A DNA stretch of 64,000 nucleotides from Blautia sp. MSJ-9 (GCF_018919065.1 NZ_JAHLQG010000031.1:1-64000), one strand, 5' to 3'; positions 51,707 to 59,691 are shown, counted from the stretch's first letter. Notes: a model not told the origin generated them from the letters alone. Program-made: numbers and translations.

Positions 51707-53272
51707 TTAGTAGAAGCACACAATCGGCACGTCACACTCAATAATGTTATAAAGTTCTCCTGCTTTGTCAGGCGGCATATTGATGCATCCGTGAGATCCG
51801 CCTTCCAGATAACGGTCACCTCCAAAATACGGCTGCCAGTCCGCATCATGGAAACCAATGCCTCCATTAAACGGCATCCAGTAATTTACCTTTGCTTCAT
51901 ATTCATATTTACCGTTTGCAAGCTGTTTACCTCTGAGCACTCCCGGACTCTGTTTATAATAGAGTGTATAAATACCTGAAGGAGTCTGGCGGTCAGAATA
52001 ACGCATATCGCCGGAAACGATGTCTGATTCAAAAATATCCGCACCATTCTGATAATAATACATGTGCTGTTCACTCAAGTCTACTTCAATGTAAGTATCA
52101 CCGATATCATTATATCCGTGAGCATTCGCTGTCATAGAATAAACCGGCTCTCTGGTAGTCTGTGTTCCTGACCGGATCTCCTGCGTCAGCTGTGCCACTT
52201 CAGATGCCTGATCGATCTGCCATCCATATGCGGAACCGTAGACACTGACTGTTCTGCCGCTTGTTGTCTGGAATTCTCTCTCAGTTCCCACTGTATCATG
52301 TGAAGCTGCAAGCTGTGCCACATAATTGGCAATATTCTGCTGGAAGGATGCATCATCCATGATCAACTGACCCTTCTCATCAAAGTTAAGCCAGTCTTTG
52401 ATCGTGTTTCCGTCCAGTGTTACTGTCTCATCTCCAAAAGTATAAGTGATGCTTGCATTTGTAAAATTGTTGCATGCATCAAGTGAAGCCTGCAGATCCG
52501 GACTGTCGCTGGTGATGTCTGCCTTCACATAAACATCTGGATTACTGTTAAAATCGACAGATGTCTCATTCTCCGAAACAGCTTCTGAAAGAACGTTGTA
52601 TGCTTCTCTTAAATTAAGCTCGCTTCCTTCAGTCTCAGGGACGATCTCGAACTGGGAATCACCGTATGCAACATATGCATTCTCCGGTGCCACCTGATTC
52701 TCCTCCTGTGCACAGTTCAGTGCTTTGACCTGTTCTTTCAGTTTTTCTTTATCATAAGTGGTGTTCTCTGTTACTGTATAGTTCTTCTTCTCAAAATAGC
52801 CCTGGATCCATTCATATGGTTTCTGTGCTTTCAGAAGTTTAAGAATACTTCCGTCAGAAACATAGCTGTAGCCGATCTGATCTCCTTTAATTGTCTCAGG
52901 ATCCTGATCTCTGGCATCTATTTCTATGGAATACCCATCTACCGTCTTCGCAATCTCCTGCTCTGCCTCATATGCAGTCTTGCCGGAACAGTCGATGCCG
53001 TTGATGGAAGTTCCTTCAAAAAATTTGTCAGAGTAATAATATGACATTCCTGCATATGCTGCACCTGCACTTACTAGCACCATAGCGGCTGCGATTCCCG
53101 TAATCTTTAACCCTTTATGTTTCTTACAGACAGGTGGTTCGTATGGTGCAAGATCCTCGTCACTGATCGGCACATATGCAATCCGTCCGGGTCTTGCAGA
53201 CTTGCGGGGTCTGTTTACTGCCTCTGTGCTGCCTTCCGATGCAGTATTGTTTCTTTCCTCTTTGTTGCCCAT
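51707..53272 (-). CDS. L,D-transpeptidase (YkuD) with tandem PG-binding domains
   Basis: A 521-residue membrane-anchored protein. One transmembrane helix (TGIAAAMVLVSAGAAYAGM, about 56-74) follows a basic cytoplasmic N terminus. Residues 85-370 contain PG-binding type 4 repeats (FFEGTSINGIDCSGKTAYEA opens the first). The C-terminal YkuD domain (about 395-521) has the catalytic motif GGSHGCINMP. It makes 3-3 cross-links or anchors proteins in peptidoglycan. GAGGAG precedes the ATG. Monocistronic. Confidence 0.92.
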   Translation of the reverse strand: MGNKEERNNTASEGSTEAVNRPRKSARPGRIAYVPISDEDLAPYEPPVCKKHKGLKITGIAAAMVLVSAGAAYAGMSYYYSDKFFEGTSINGIDCSGKTAYEAEQEIAKTVDGYSIEIDARDQDPETIKGDQIGYSYVSDGSILKLLKAQKPYEWIQGYFEKKNYTVTENTTYDKEKLKEQVKALNCAQEENQVAPENAYVAYGDSQFEIVPETEGSELNLREAYNVLSEAVSENETSVDFNSNPDVYVKADITSDSPDLQASLDACNNFTNASITYTFGDETVTLDGNTIKDWLNFDEKGQLIMDDASFQQNIANYVAQLAASHDTVGTEREFQTTSGRTVSVYGSAYGWQIDQASEVAQLTQEIRSGTQTTREPVYSMTANAHGYNDIGDTYIEVDLSEQHMYYYQNGADIFESDIVSGDMRYSDRQTPSGIYTLYYKQSPGVLRGKQLANGKYEYEAKVNYWMPFNGGIGFHDADWQPYFGGDRYLEGGSHGCINMPPDKAGELYNIIECDVPIVCFY

Positions 53273-53425
53273 CTATTTTCTCCTCGATAAATAAGTGTTA
53301 CTGTTTCATTCGCTTTTGTCAGCTTTCTCATTATAACATAATTCTTCCAGTTTGCATGTAGTATTCACTTTTTTCTTAATTTTTTTTTAAAGATTTTATA
53401 AACGGGCAATTAACTGCCTGAACTT

Positions 53426-54766
53426 CTACAGTCCCAGTCTGCGTTTCATATCTTTCATGACATAGAAATACATGATGATCAGAAGCCCGCCTGCAAGTAC
53501 CCACGCCATAGGGCTGGCCATACATGTACCAAAGTAACTCTTATGAGCTGCTGCGATCATGGCTGTGATACCTCGGCCTGCAAGTTCAGCTACGCCTGCA
53601 AGCATAGGAAGCAGTCCATATCCCATTCCCTGGATACCATTTCGCAGTGCATTGACAAAATGCAGCGGAATGAAGAATACTGCAACACATTTTACATAAG
53701 TGTCAACCATTGGAATAACCTCTGCCGCATTATCTGAGATAAACAGATAGGACAGATATTTTCCAAAGAAGAAAATAATTACACCTGTCACAATGGCATA
53801 AATGATCCCTACGATATGTGCGCTATTAAATCCCTGTCTCACTCTGTCAAGCTTGCGGGCACCAATGTTCTGTGCATTGTAAGTTGCCATTGTAGTTCCG
53901 ATCGCAACGTATGCCTGCGTAAAAATGTTCTCAATCTTATTGCCTGCTGTAAATGCTGCTACCGCATAAGAACCCAGGATATTCAGTGCTGACTGCACCA
54001 TCATGGTTCCAATCGCTGTGATAGAATACTGAAGTCCCATAGGAATTCCTACCATGATCTCATTTTTTGCAATCCCCGAACGGAATCTCCAGTCCTCTCT
54101 CTTTAACCTCAGTTCCGGTACACATTTTATGATATAGACTAGGCAGAGTACGCCTGATACTCCCTGTGCCGTGATGGTTGCCCACGCAGCACCTGCAACG
54201 CCCATATGGAAAACAATGATAAATACCAGGTCAAGCACGATATTCAGAAGTGCCGCAAGGATCAGGAAATACAATGGTGTCTTACTGTTTCCCAGAGCTC
54301 TCAGGATACTCGCCAGGATATTATATAATACCTGGGCAAAAATGCCTCCACAGATGATCATAATGTAAGTATACGCATCCTGAAAAATATCTTCCGGTGT
54401 ATTCATCAGTGTCAGCAGTGATCTCATTCCCACCATGCTGCCGATGGTCATGATCACAGAAATAATAATGGATAACAATCCCGCATTTCCTACTGACTGG
54501 CGCATCTCATCCATCTTTCCTGCACCAAATTTCTGTGAGGTAAGAACTGTAAATCCGGCTGTGAGTCCCATAAGAAAACCGATGATCAGGAACATGATAG
54601 TTCCTGTGGAGCCTACTGCTGCAAGTCCTTTGGTTCCTACGAATTTTCCTACGATTATGGCATCTGCCATGTTGTAAAACTGCTGGAATACATTACCTAT
54701 AAATACAGGTACAGTAAAGTCTAGTATCATCTTCATTGGTTTCCCAACTGTCATGTCTGTCTGCAT
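53426..54766 (-). CDS. MATE-family efflux transporter
   Basis: A 446-residue membrane protein with twelve helices in two repeats. IVGKFVGTKGLAAVGSTGTI and LTAGFTVLTSQKFGAG mark the first bundle; IPMGLQYSITAIGTMMVQSA and YNAQNIGARKLDRVRQG mark the second. It exports organic cations coupled to Na+ or H+. AGGGGG precedes the ATG. Only distantly like the MATE gene at 26327, so not a recent duplicate. Confidence 0.9.
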   Translation of the reverse strand: MQTDMTVGKPMKMILDFTVPVFIGNVFQQFYNMADAIIVGKFVGTKGLAAVGSTGTIMFLIIGFLMGLTAGFTVLTSQKFGAGKMDEMRQSVGNAGLLSIIISVIMTIGSMVGMRSLLTLMNTPEDIFQDAYTYIMIICGGIFAQVLYNILASILRALGNSKTPLYFLILAALLNIVLDLVFIIVFHMGVAGAAWATITAQGVSGVLCLVYIIKCVPELRLKREDWRFRSGIAKNEIMVGIPMGLQYSITAIGTMMVQSALNILGSYAVAAFTAGNKIENIFTQAYVAIGTTMATYNAQNIGARKLDRVRQGFNSAHIVGIIYAIVTGVIIFFFGKYLSYLFISDNAAEVIPMVDTYVKCVAVFFIPLHFVNALRNGIQGMGYGLLPMLAGVAELAGRGITAMIAAAHKSYFGTCMASPMAWVLAGGLLIIMYFYVMKDMKRRLGL

Positions 54767-55302
54767 TCCAATACCCCCTAAATTCCTTTCTTAAATTATT
54801 TTATTTACCTGACTTTTCATCAGATATCAGAGCGATTATAGTTGAAAACTTTTTCCATTTCAAGATGTGTTTTCCATTTCCGCAATTTTCTACATAATCA
54901 CAAAAAGACCCCCGGTAACCCAGAGGTCTTTTTCGTTATAATCACGAAGAATCCATTCAGTGCTTCGCTGATTATTTCATTTTTTATTATTCTTGCAAAT
55001 TTACGTTATCTTTCAAAAGGTAATATCCATTATCCTGAACTAAATAAAATTTGATTTTTATTTGTGTGCTAAAAAAGTTGCACAAATCAAGGTTTTTCCC
55101 TAAAATCCAATAAAAAAAGACCTTGAAGATCTGCACTACTACAAATCTACAAGGTCAATTTTATGTTTAATTTTTTACTGCTGGTTGATGCTGTTTTCCC
55201 TTTTCAGAGTATTGAGTTTTACCCACCAACATAGAAATAACCTTGATACACTTCATTATAATATATATTTAAAAAAAGACAAGTCTTTTTGAACCAAAAT
55301 AA
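54767..55302. other. Intergenic region at the left boundary of the mobile segment
   Basis: 536 bases with no convincing gene. Two minus-strand terminator-like hairpins are visible: AAAGACC/GGTCTTT at 54903-54936 and GACCTTG/CAAGGTC at 55116-55165, the latter followed by TTTTTTT on the minus strand. Base composition changes here from core-like to very AT-rich. The left end of the transposon could lie here, but no repeated binding sites are obvious. Confidence 0.45.
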
Positions 55303-55325
55303 AAGCCCGACTTATGCCAGGCTTC
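55303..55325 (-). terminator. Terminator of the Cro/CI-type repressor gene
   Basis: AGCCTGGC and GTCGGGCT pair (one wobble) around 4 bases, followed on the minus strand by TTTATTTT. Confidence 0.75.
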
Positions 55326-55622
55326 TCAATCTCTTCCACTTCTCATTACATCAATCAAGTTTTCAATTACTTTTATCTCTTTCGGTGTCAGTCCTGATAC
55401 ATCTATACTTTGATCTTTTAGCGGCTTATTTATTCCCATCAGCATATCCATTGAAACATTAAAGATTTCACTAAATTGCGCCACAATGTCTGGAGATGGC
55501 GTTTTTTTAGAATGTTCATAAAATGATATCGAGGATTTGCTAATTCCTAGTTTTTTTGCTAATTGTTCTTGTGTTAAATTGTTCTCTTGTCGCAATCGTT
55601 TCAGATTATCGCCAAATGTCAT
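55326..55622 (-). CDS. Cro/CI-family (XRE) transcriptional repressor
   Basis: A 98-residue protein. Residues 4-60 form the helix-turn-helix: LKRLRQENNLTQEQLAKKLG and ISKSSISFYEHSKKTPS. The C-terminal 35 residues are a short tail probably used for dimerising. It is divergent from a two-gene membrane/lipoprotein set, and three GTCAACTT-type sites flank the intervening promoter, so it likely represses that set and itself. Confidence 0.88.
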   Translation of the reverse strand: MTFGDNLKRLRQENNLTQEQLAKKLGISKSSISFYEHSKKTPSPDIVAQFSEIFNVSMDMLMGINKPLKDQSIDVSGLTPKEIKVIENLIDVMRSGRD

Positions 55623-55645
55623 ATAATTACCTCATTTTTCCAATA

Positions 55646-55748
55646 TTAGTCAACTTTTTAAACCATATTTTTATCTTGATTATATCAAAGGCTTAGGCTA
55701 TAATGTATACATCCAATGGTCAACTTATTCCAAATTTAGTCAACTTTT
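55646..55748. promoter_or_regulatory. Three repeated operator-like sites around the divergent promoter
   Basis: TTAGTCAACTTTT occurs at 55646-55658 and again at 55736-55748, with a variant (TGGTCAACTTATT) at 55717-55729. All are in the same orientation. The first lies near the repressor's own start; the other two follow the predicted transcription start of the plus-strand genes. Confidence 0.65.
55676..55704 (+). promoter_or_regulatory. Promoter of the zinc-ribbon/lipoprotein genes
   Basis: TTGATT (55676-55681), a 17-base spacer and TATAAT (55699-55704). Confidence 0.75.
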
Positions 55749-55768
55749 ATAGAGGGAGGTACATAAGA

Positions 55769-56014
55769 ATGAGTACAAACACAACGAAAAAGTCTCAATG
55801 GTCTGGTTACTTTATAATTATCATTTTTGTAATCGCTATTTTTTCGCTCTTAGGATCATGCTTTAGCAGCAGTTCCGGATATTCCGGTGGCGAAGTTCGC
55901 TGTACATACTGTAGCAAAGTAATCTATAGTGACTATCGTCCCATCCATTGCACAAATTTATATAACAATACATATGAATGCGATTATTGTGGACACAAAA
56001 ACGTAATCAAATAA
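55769..56014 (+). CDS. Small membrane-anchored zinc-ribbon protein
   Basis: An 81-residue protein. One transmembrane helix (FIIIIFVIAIFSLLGSC, about 15-31) is followed by a Ser/Gly-rich stretch and two CxxC pairs (VRCTYCSKV and YECDYCGHK) that can hold zinc. The function is unknown. GGGAGG lies 9 bases before the ATG at 55769. It is followed 14 bases later by a lipoprotein gene, and both are probably under the neighbouring repressor. Confidence 0.75.
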   Translation: MSTNTTKKSQWSGYFIIIIFVIAIFSLLGSCFSSSSGYSGGEVRCTYCSKVIYSDYRPIHCTNLYNNTYECDYCGHKNVIK

Positions 56015-56028
56015 CGGAGATATCTAAA

Positions 56029-56595
56029 ATGAAAAAAGTATTTACTTTATTAGTTGTTGCTACTTTAACAACATTTACTGCCTGTCAAACATCATACAGG
56101 GAATTTTCCAAAAATACTGAAGAGTTGGTTCAATATTATGACAAATACTGCAATCACACTGACGCAATAGGTCAAGACGCAAGTTTAAAATGCGCAAGTT
56201 CACGCTTACGTGACATGTCTAAATACTATGAAGATGCAAACGAAAGTACACGAAATAAATTAAATGACATTCTAAATGATAATGTAACACCTGAGATGAT
56301 TTATACAGTATACACTTATACGTTAGATTACCCTGACCAATATTTGATCCAACCCGCATTAGTTGAATATTTCAGAGAATATATAGATGATTTTCAAAAA
56401 CAAGCTGCTATCGAGAGTTTAAAAATAGATCCAGCAGTAGGAATGACTGCTGATGAAGTTAGAAATTCTACTTGGGGAAGTCCAACGGATATCAGTAAAA
56501 CTACAACAGCGAACAATGTTAGTGAAATGTGGTCATATGATTCCAGCAGATATATTTTTTTGGATAATGGAATTGTTACATCCATACATGAATAG
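56029..56595 (+). CDS. Putative lipoprotein
   Basis: A 188-residue protein with a lipoprotein signal (MKKVFTLLVVATLTTFTAC, lipid-modified Cys about 19). The mature part is mostly helical and polar. Near the C terminus it has VGMTADEVRNSTWGSPTDIS, a pattern common in SmpA/BamE-like or DUF-type small lipoproteins (helix followed by WG-P). The function is unknown. GGAG lies 9 bases before the ATG; the longer frame from 55978 overlaps the previous gene and is not used. Confidence 0.75.
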   Translation: MKKVFTLLVVATLTTFTACQTSYREFSKNTEELVQYYDKYCNHTDAIGQDASLKCASSRLRDMSKYYEDANESTRNKLNDILNDNVTPEMIYTVYTYTLDYPDQYLIQPALVEYFREYIDDFQKQAAIESLKIDPAVGMTADEVRNSTWGSPTDISKTTTANNVSEMWSYDSSRYIFLDNGIVTSIHE

Positions 56596-56597
56596 CT

Positions 56598-56628
56598 AAA
56601 AGACTCGGTATTATGCCGGGTCTTTTTT
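56598..56628 (+). terminator. Terminator of the lipoprotein gene
   Basis: AAAAGACTCGG and CCGGGTCTTTT pair around a short loop, followed by TT. Confidence 0.8.
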
Positions 56629-56784
56629 CTGTTCGAACTTACACTAAATGAATGACACTAATGGATACCACGAAAGCAGACTTATTACGTTTGGTATTTC
56701 TTAAAAATGTAAATAATCCCCCCTGCTTGCACATAGGCAGCTACTTTTCTCATTCTAATAAAAACATAAGCCCTTTAACCCAAA

Positions 56785-56812
56785 TAGAATAATCCGGGAG
56801 TTTCCCCCCGGA
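56785..56812 (-). terminator. Probable terminator of the recombinase gene
   Basis: TCCGG and CCGGA pair with a G-rich inner part, followed on the minus strand by TTATTCTATTT. Confidence 0.55.
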
Positions 56813-56818
56813 CTTATC

Positions 56819-57493
56819 TCATTCTTTTGAACTTACAATTGTAATATATTTTTTTAATGTGTTTCTGCTTATATGATATTTATTCATCAGATCTACTTGT
56901 TTTATGCTTCGATCCACAAGAAACTTCTGAATATCTGCTTTAAGTTCTGGTGTCATCTTATCAAGCTGTCCTGTTTTGCGCCCCGATTTCTTATTACTTG
57001 CAGCTATTCCGTCTTTAATACGTTTGACAGTTATTTCTCTTTCCTGTTCTGCTCTGTCTAATTCAACAAGGATTAACAACTCTATTGTATCTTTTAAAGA
57101 TTTCTTAGCAATCCTGTTCTGCTGCCGTTCTGCAACCCCCATCATATTCTTTATATATTCAGTACTAATAGTAGGATTATCAAGAAATACAAGATTGATT
57201 CCCTTATCAAGTAATTTCATATACTCTTTAAATCCGTTTTCATATTCTCTTGTAAATCTGCAAATATCCTTGAATACGATTGTATCACCTATTTGTATAT
57301 CCTGTATTAATTCTTTCCATGACGGACGTTCAAAGCTCTTTCCGCTTGCATCATCTCGGTAGATTCTACGTTCTGGGATTTCTATATTATTTTCTCTACA
57401 CCATCTCTCAATAGCCTGTTCTTGTCTTGTAAACTTCTGCTTACCACGTTCTTCTTTTGTACTGATTCTCATATATGCAAACGTCTTACACAT
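56819..57493 (-). CDS. Small serine recombinase (resolvase/invertase family)
   Basis: A 224-residue protein. The catalytic domain begins FAYMRISTKEERGKQ with the nucleophile serine near residue 11. Arginines of the active site appear in DDASGKSFERPSWKEL and FKDICRFTRE. The long E-helix includes DRAEQEREITVKRIKDGI. The C-terminal HTH contains IKQVDLMNKYHISRNTLKKY. This size matches resolvases and invertases rather than large phage integrases. It may resolve transposon cointegrates or invert a segment. AGGGGG precedes the ATG. Confidence 0.88.
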   Translation of the reverse strand: MCKTFAYMRISTKEERGKQKFTRQEQAIERWCRENNIEIPERRIYRDDASGKSFERPSWKELIQDIQIGDTIVFKDICRFTREYENGFKEYMKLLDKGINLVFLDNPTISTEYIKNMMGVAERQQNRIAKKSLKDTIELLILVELDRAEQEREITVKRIKDGIAASNKKSGRKTGQLDKMTPELKADIQKFLVDRSIKQVDLMNKYHISRNTLKKYITIVSSKE

Positions 57494-57638
57494 ATTCTTT
57501 CCCCCTTTTATAGTGTCATTTAAACTTTAGTTATTTTGATAACCTCATCATATAATCAAATTAACTATTTGTCAATATATTTTGACACTTTTGTTTTATT
57601 TCTTTCTCGTAGATGATATTTTGACGGTTTTATAGCAA

Positions 57639-57678
57639 TAAAAAAAGCCCACCAATTTACTTACTGGCAAGCTTTCTT
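57639..57678 (-). terminator. Terminator of the second Cro/CI-type gene
   Basis: AGCTTGCCA pairs with TGGTGGGCT (wobbles), followed on the minus strand by TTTTTTTATT. Confidence 0.75.
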
Positions 57679-57898
57679 ATAACTTTTGATCTTCGTCGGA
57701 TGGCATGTATTGACAAATATCCTGTATCTGACAATTGAAAATGCGGCAAAGGTCATTCAGAGTCGTCGTATTTAATGGTTTGTTTTTTCGCAATTTGTCT
57801 ACGATAGCGCCAGACACATGATGCTTATGAATTAACGTATAAGTTGATTCTTGCGAATTTTTCAATGTATCCCAGAATGGACTATACTCTATCAACAC
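57677..57898 (-). CDS. Small Cro/CI-family (HTH_26-type) regulator
   Basis: A 73-residue protein that is nearly all helix-turn-helix: HHVSGAIVDKLRKNKPLNTT and LNDLCRIFNCQIQDIC match the YozG/HTH_26-type small repressors. GTG start (57898) with AAGGGGG upstream; a TTG one codon later is possible. It is divergent from a small membrane protein gene, and a perfect inverted repeat overlaps that gene's -35 box. Confidence 0.75.
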   Translation of the reverse strand: MLIEYSPFWDTLKNSQESTYTLIHKHHVSGAIVDKLRKNKPLNTTTLNDLCRIFNCQIQDICQYMPSDEDQKL

Positions 57899-57911
57899 TG
57901 CATCCCCCTTT

Positions 57912-57950
57912 CAACAATATACTTAAGCATAAATGATAGTTATATTGTTG
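57912..57950. promoter_or_regulatory. Inverted-repeat operator
   Basis: CAACAATATA (57912-57921) and TATATTGTTG (57941-57950) are perfect 10-base inverted repeats. The right arm covers the start of the -35 box of the plus-strand promoter, a placing that fits repression by the neighbouring HTH protein. Confidence 0.65.
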
Positions 57951-57976
57951 ACTATAATCAGGAAAGTGACTATAAT
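57948..57976 (+). promoter_or_regulatory. Promoter of the small membrane protein gene
   Basis: TTGACT (57948-57953), a 17-base spacer and TATAAT (57971-57976). Confidence 0.8.
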
Positions 57977-58000
57977 TTATTCAAGGGAGGATTCCACCAA

Positions 58001-58249
58001 ATGAAAAAGATATTTAAAGCCTTAACTTCATTATTGTTCATTGCATTTATGAGTTTCTGTATGTTTCATTGTTTTACATCTAAAGTCACAAATCACATTA
58101 CTTTGTATTATGTATGTGCGGCTATTTTTTCATGTTCCGTACCAATTATTATATGCATCATGTGGCACTACATTAATTATCAGGAAAGAAAAATAAAACA
58201 ATTACTCAATCTTCTTGATAAGGTGATACAAATAAAATCTGATAACTGA
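58001..58249 (+). CDS. Small two-helix membrane protein
   Basis: An 82-residue protein with two hydrophobic helices (ALTSLLFIAFMSFCMFHCF and YYVCAAIFSCSVPIIICIMW) and a charged helical C-terminal tail (ERKIKQLLNLLDKVIQIKSD). No family was recognised. AAGGGAGG lies 10 bases before the ATG. The longer frame from 57851 runs through the operator and is rejected. Likely repressed by the divergent Cro/CI-type regulator. Confidence 0.7.
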   Translation: MKKIFKALTSLLFIAFMSFCMFHCFTSKVTNHITLYYVCAAIFSCSVPIIICIMWHYINYQERKIKQLLNLLDKVIQIKSDN

Positions 58250-58280
58250 TACTATTATTTTTATTTATTCTGACTTTTTA

Positions 58281-58309
58281 TTGACTTTAAATCCTAAATA
58301 TGTTATATT
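58281..58309 (+). promoter_or_regulatory. Promoter of the 54-residue protein gene
   Basis: TTGACT (58281-58286), a 17-base spacer and TATATT (58304-58309). Confidence 0.7.
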
Positions 58310-58338
58310 CACACCAACTAAATAAGGAGGTAAAGCAA

Positions 58339-58503
58339 ATGTTACTAAATTTCAACTGCTTTTACAAGGTAATTGTCGTCGAAGTTGGACTATTTGGCAG
58401 CAGAATTGTTAATGAAAGACATTTTTCAACATTAGAATCTGCTGAATCATATGCCAATACTGTTACTGCTGACAATTCTATTGTTATTGTCGCTACTATG
58501 TAG
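58339..58503 (+). CDS. 54-residue protein of unknown function
   Basis: A small soluble protein of alternating beta strands (YKVIVVEVGLFGSR; DNSIVIVAT) with a central helix (TLESAESYANTV). AAGGAGG lies 8 bases before the ATG and a good promoter lies just upstream, so it is very likely expressed. No family was recognised. The frame starting at 58300 lacks a ribosome binding site and is not used. Confidence 0.65.
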   Translation: MLLNFNCFYKVIVVEVGLFGSRIVNERHFSTLESAESYANTVTADNSIVIVATM

Positions 58504-58614
58504 CCTCAATAGGATAGCTCACTTTATCGTGGCTATCTTACCATAAGTTGATATAAATAAACTAAAACATTTGCTAACCATACCATCTCTATAACCTTAA
58601 CAGGAGGATCGTCT

Positions 58615-58713
58615 ATGGAAGTTCTTATAGTTCTAATTTTTATCTTGATAATCGCCATAAAAGAACAAATAGACATTCATACGTACATTCACAATCATAA
58701 AAAAAGAAACTGA
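58615..58713 (+). CDS. 32-residue membrane micropeptide, possibly frameshifted from a 51-residue form
   Basis: The ATG at 58615 has GGAGG 7 bases upstream. The peptide is one transmembrane helix (MEVLIVLIFILIIAIKEQID) plus a basic tail ending at TGA (58711). Just before the stop is a run of seven A (58699-58705). Removing one A would join the frame to KETEEEVQQFKEQMQKLKDI and end at TAA 58769-58771, giving a 51-residue membrane-plus-coiled-coil protein. So this may be a frameshifted gene, a slippage-controlled gene, or a sequencing error. Confidence 0.6.
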   Translation: MEVLIVLIFILIIAIKEQIDIHTYIHNHKKRN

Positions 58714-58836
58714 AGAAGAAGTTCAACAATTTAAGGAACAAATGCAAAAGCTAAAAGATATTTTGCACTAAGCTCGGTAAAACTCTTTTTTGCTTACTTT
58801 TCAGCTTATTTTACTTAAAAAGTAATAAATGTTCGA

Positions 58837-58871
58837 GCAAAAATGCAGATAAACAGAATAATGCTCTGCAT
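58837..58871 (-). terminator. Terminator of the HU gene
   Basis: ATGCAGA and TCTGCAT pair; on the minus strand the stem is followed by TTTTTGC. Confidence 0.65.
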
Positions 58872-58936
58872 CCATTATGTATTTGTATTATTCTATATTT
58901 ATCCCTTACCCTCTCCCAACCAACAGGAATACAATT

Positions 58937-59230
58937 TTACTTATTTACAATTTCCTTATACAAAATCTCTTCTCGTAATTTTTCGCTTGGTGTAAATTTA
59001 ATTCTATTATGCGCCGGAATTTCCAAACTTCTTCCATTACGAAAGTCAAATCCTTTATGTTCCTTATAATTTCTGATTTCGAATTTTCCCACATATTTTA
59101 ATGACGCTTTTCCGTCCTCCGTCAATCCCTCACATATCAGTGTTGCCACCGTATCAATAGCAAACTCCGCTTGTTCGTATGTACAATTCTGTATCTCGGA
59201 ATATCTTCTAATCATCTGCTGACGTTTCAT
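58937..59230 (-). CDS. HU/IHF-family DNA-binding protein
   Basis: A 97-residue protein. It has the HU order of helical base and beta arm: YEQAEFAIDTVATLICEGL, GKFEIRNYKEHKGFDFRNGR and IPAHNRIKFTPSEKLRE. It is diverged from housekeeping HU (no clean GFGTF), consistent with a mobile-element-encoded copy. AAGGAG precedes the ATG. It bends DNA and may assist transposition or replication of the element. A folded noncoding region lies directly upstream. Confidence 0.85.
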   Translation of the reverse strand: MKRQQMIRRYSEIQNCTYEQAEFAIDTVATLICEGLTEDGKASLKYVGKFEIRNYKEHKGFDFRNGRSLEIPAHNRIKFTPSEKLREEILYKEIVNK

Positions 59231-59378
59231 AGTATGTTACTCCTTTTTCCTTATTTTAAATTTATATATAGGCTAACGCCCCAACCAGAGAGAAAAAATA
59301 AATGTATGATATAGTTTTCGCCAAACCACCTACTTATCAAATTATATATATATGAAAATACCCTTTATCTTTCTTCAT

Positions 59379-59600
59379 TGGTCGGCAGAGTGCCAGCCGA
59401 TACCTCATAAGAAGTCAAAGCTTCTCTGGCACGATATCATGCACTGATAAGAATATTTATATCTACAACAAAATTCTTCTCATGTAAGAAAAGAACTTTG
59501 ATTTTGTTTAAAATGCCACGAATCTTTGAGTGGCAGACAACACAGAGTGTTGGCTTTACTCTTGTCACTTTCGTGACGCTATGTCCTTATCCCAGATAAG
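59379..59600 (-). ncRNA. Array of hairpins, candidate structured RNA or origin
   Basis: In 222 bases there are many perfect or near-perfect stems: GGTCGGC/GCCGATACC, GTGCCAG/CTGGCAC (59390-59432) enclosing AGAAG/CTTCT, AACAAAAT/ATTTTGTT (59467-59508), TGCCAC/GTGGCA (59514-59535), CAACAC/GTGTTG (59538-59552), GTCAC/GTGAC (59564-59577) and CTTATC/GATAAG (59586-59600). On the minus strand one loop is GAAA, a GNRA tetraloop, which favours that strand as the RNA. There is no ORF. It could be a small RNA or a replication/transfer origin. The 59231-59378 part shows nothing I can name. Confidence 0.4.
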
Positions 59601-59623
59601 TCCATATATAATACTTTTTTATC

Positions 59624-59683
59624 TAGGGGGGGTGTTTTTAACCGCAGAGTTATAATAATAGCTTTGCGGTCAGAAAGCCCCCC
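59624..59683 (-). terminator. Nested G-run hairpin downstream of the helicase gene
   Basis: AGGGGGG (59625-59631) pairs with CCCCCCTT, enclosing a second stem ACCGCA/TGCGGT (59641-59670). It lies 9 bases after the helicase stop. The U-tract is poor on either strand, so it may be a structural stabiliser instead. Confidence 0.45.
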
Positions 59684-59691
59684 TTTGTTCA

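Noticed and set aside
26327..54766. The two MATE genes as a recent duplication
   Set aside because: The proteins differ across their length and in flanking sequence.
54842..55054. 70-residue plus-strand frame in the intergenic region
   Set aside because: Crosses a terminator-like hairpin and has no ribosome binding site.
57539..57620. Repeated TTTGAC motifs as transposase binding sites
   Set aside because: Only two or three short AT-rich matches in a promoter area; not the 20-base spaced sites of Tn7-like ends.
59379..59410. tRNA-like CCGACCA end on the minus strand
   Set aside because: No cloverleaf with acceptor pairing or a GGTTCGAATCC-type T-arm could be built.
59231..59691. CRISPR array
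   Set aside because: The hairpins differ in sequence and spacing; no direct repeats with spacers.
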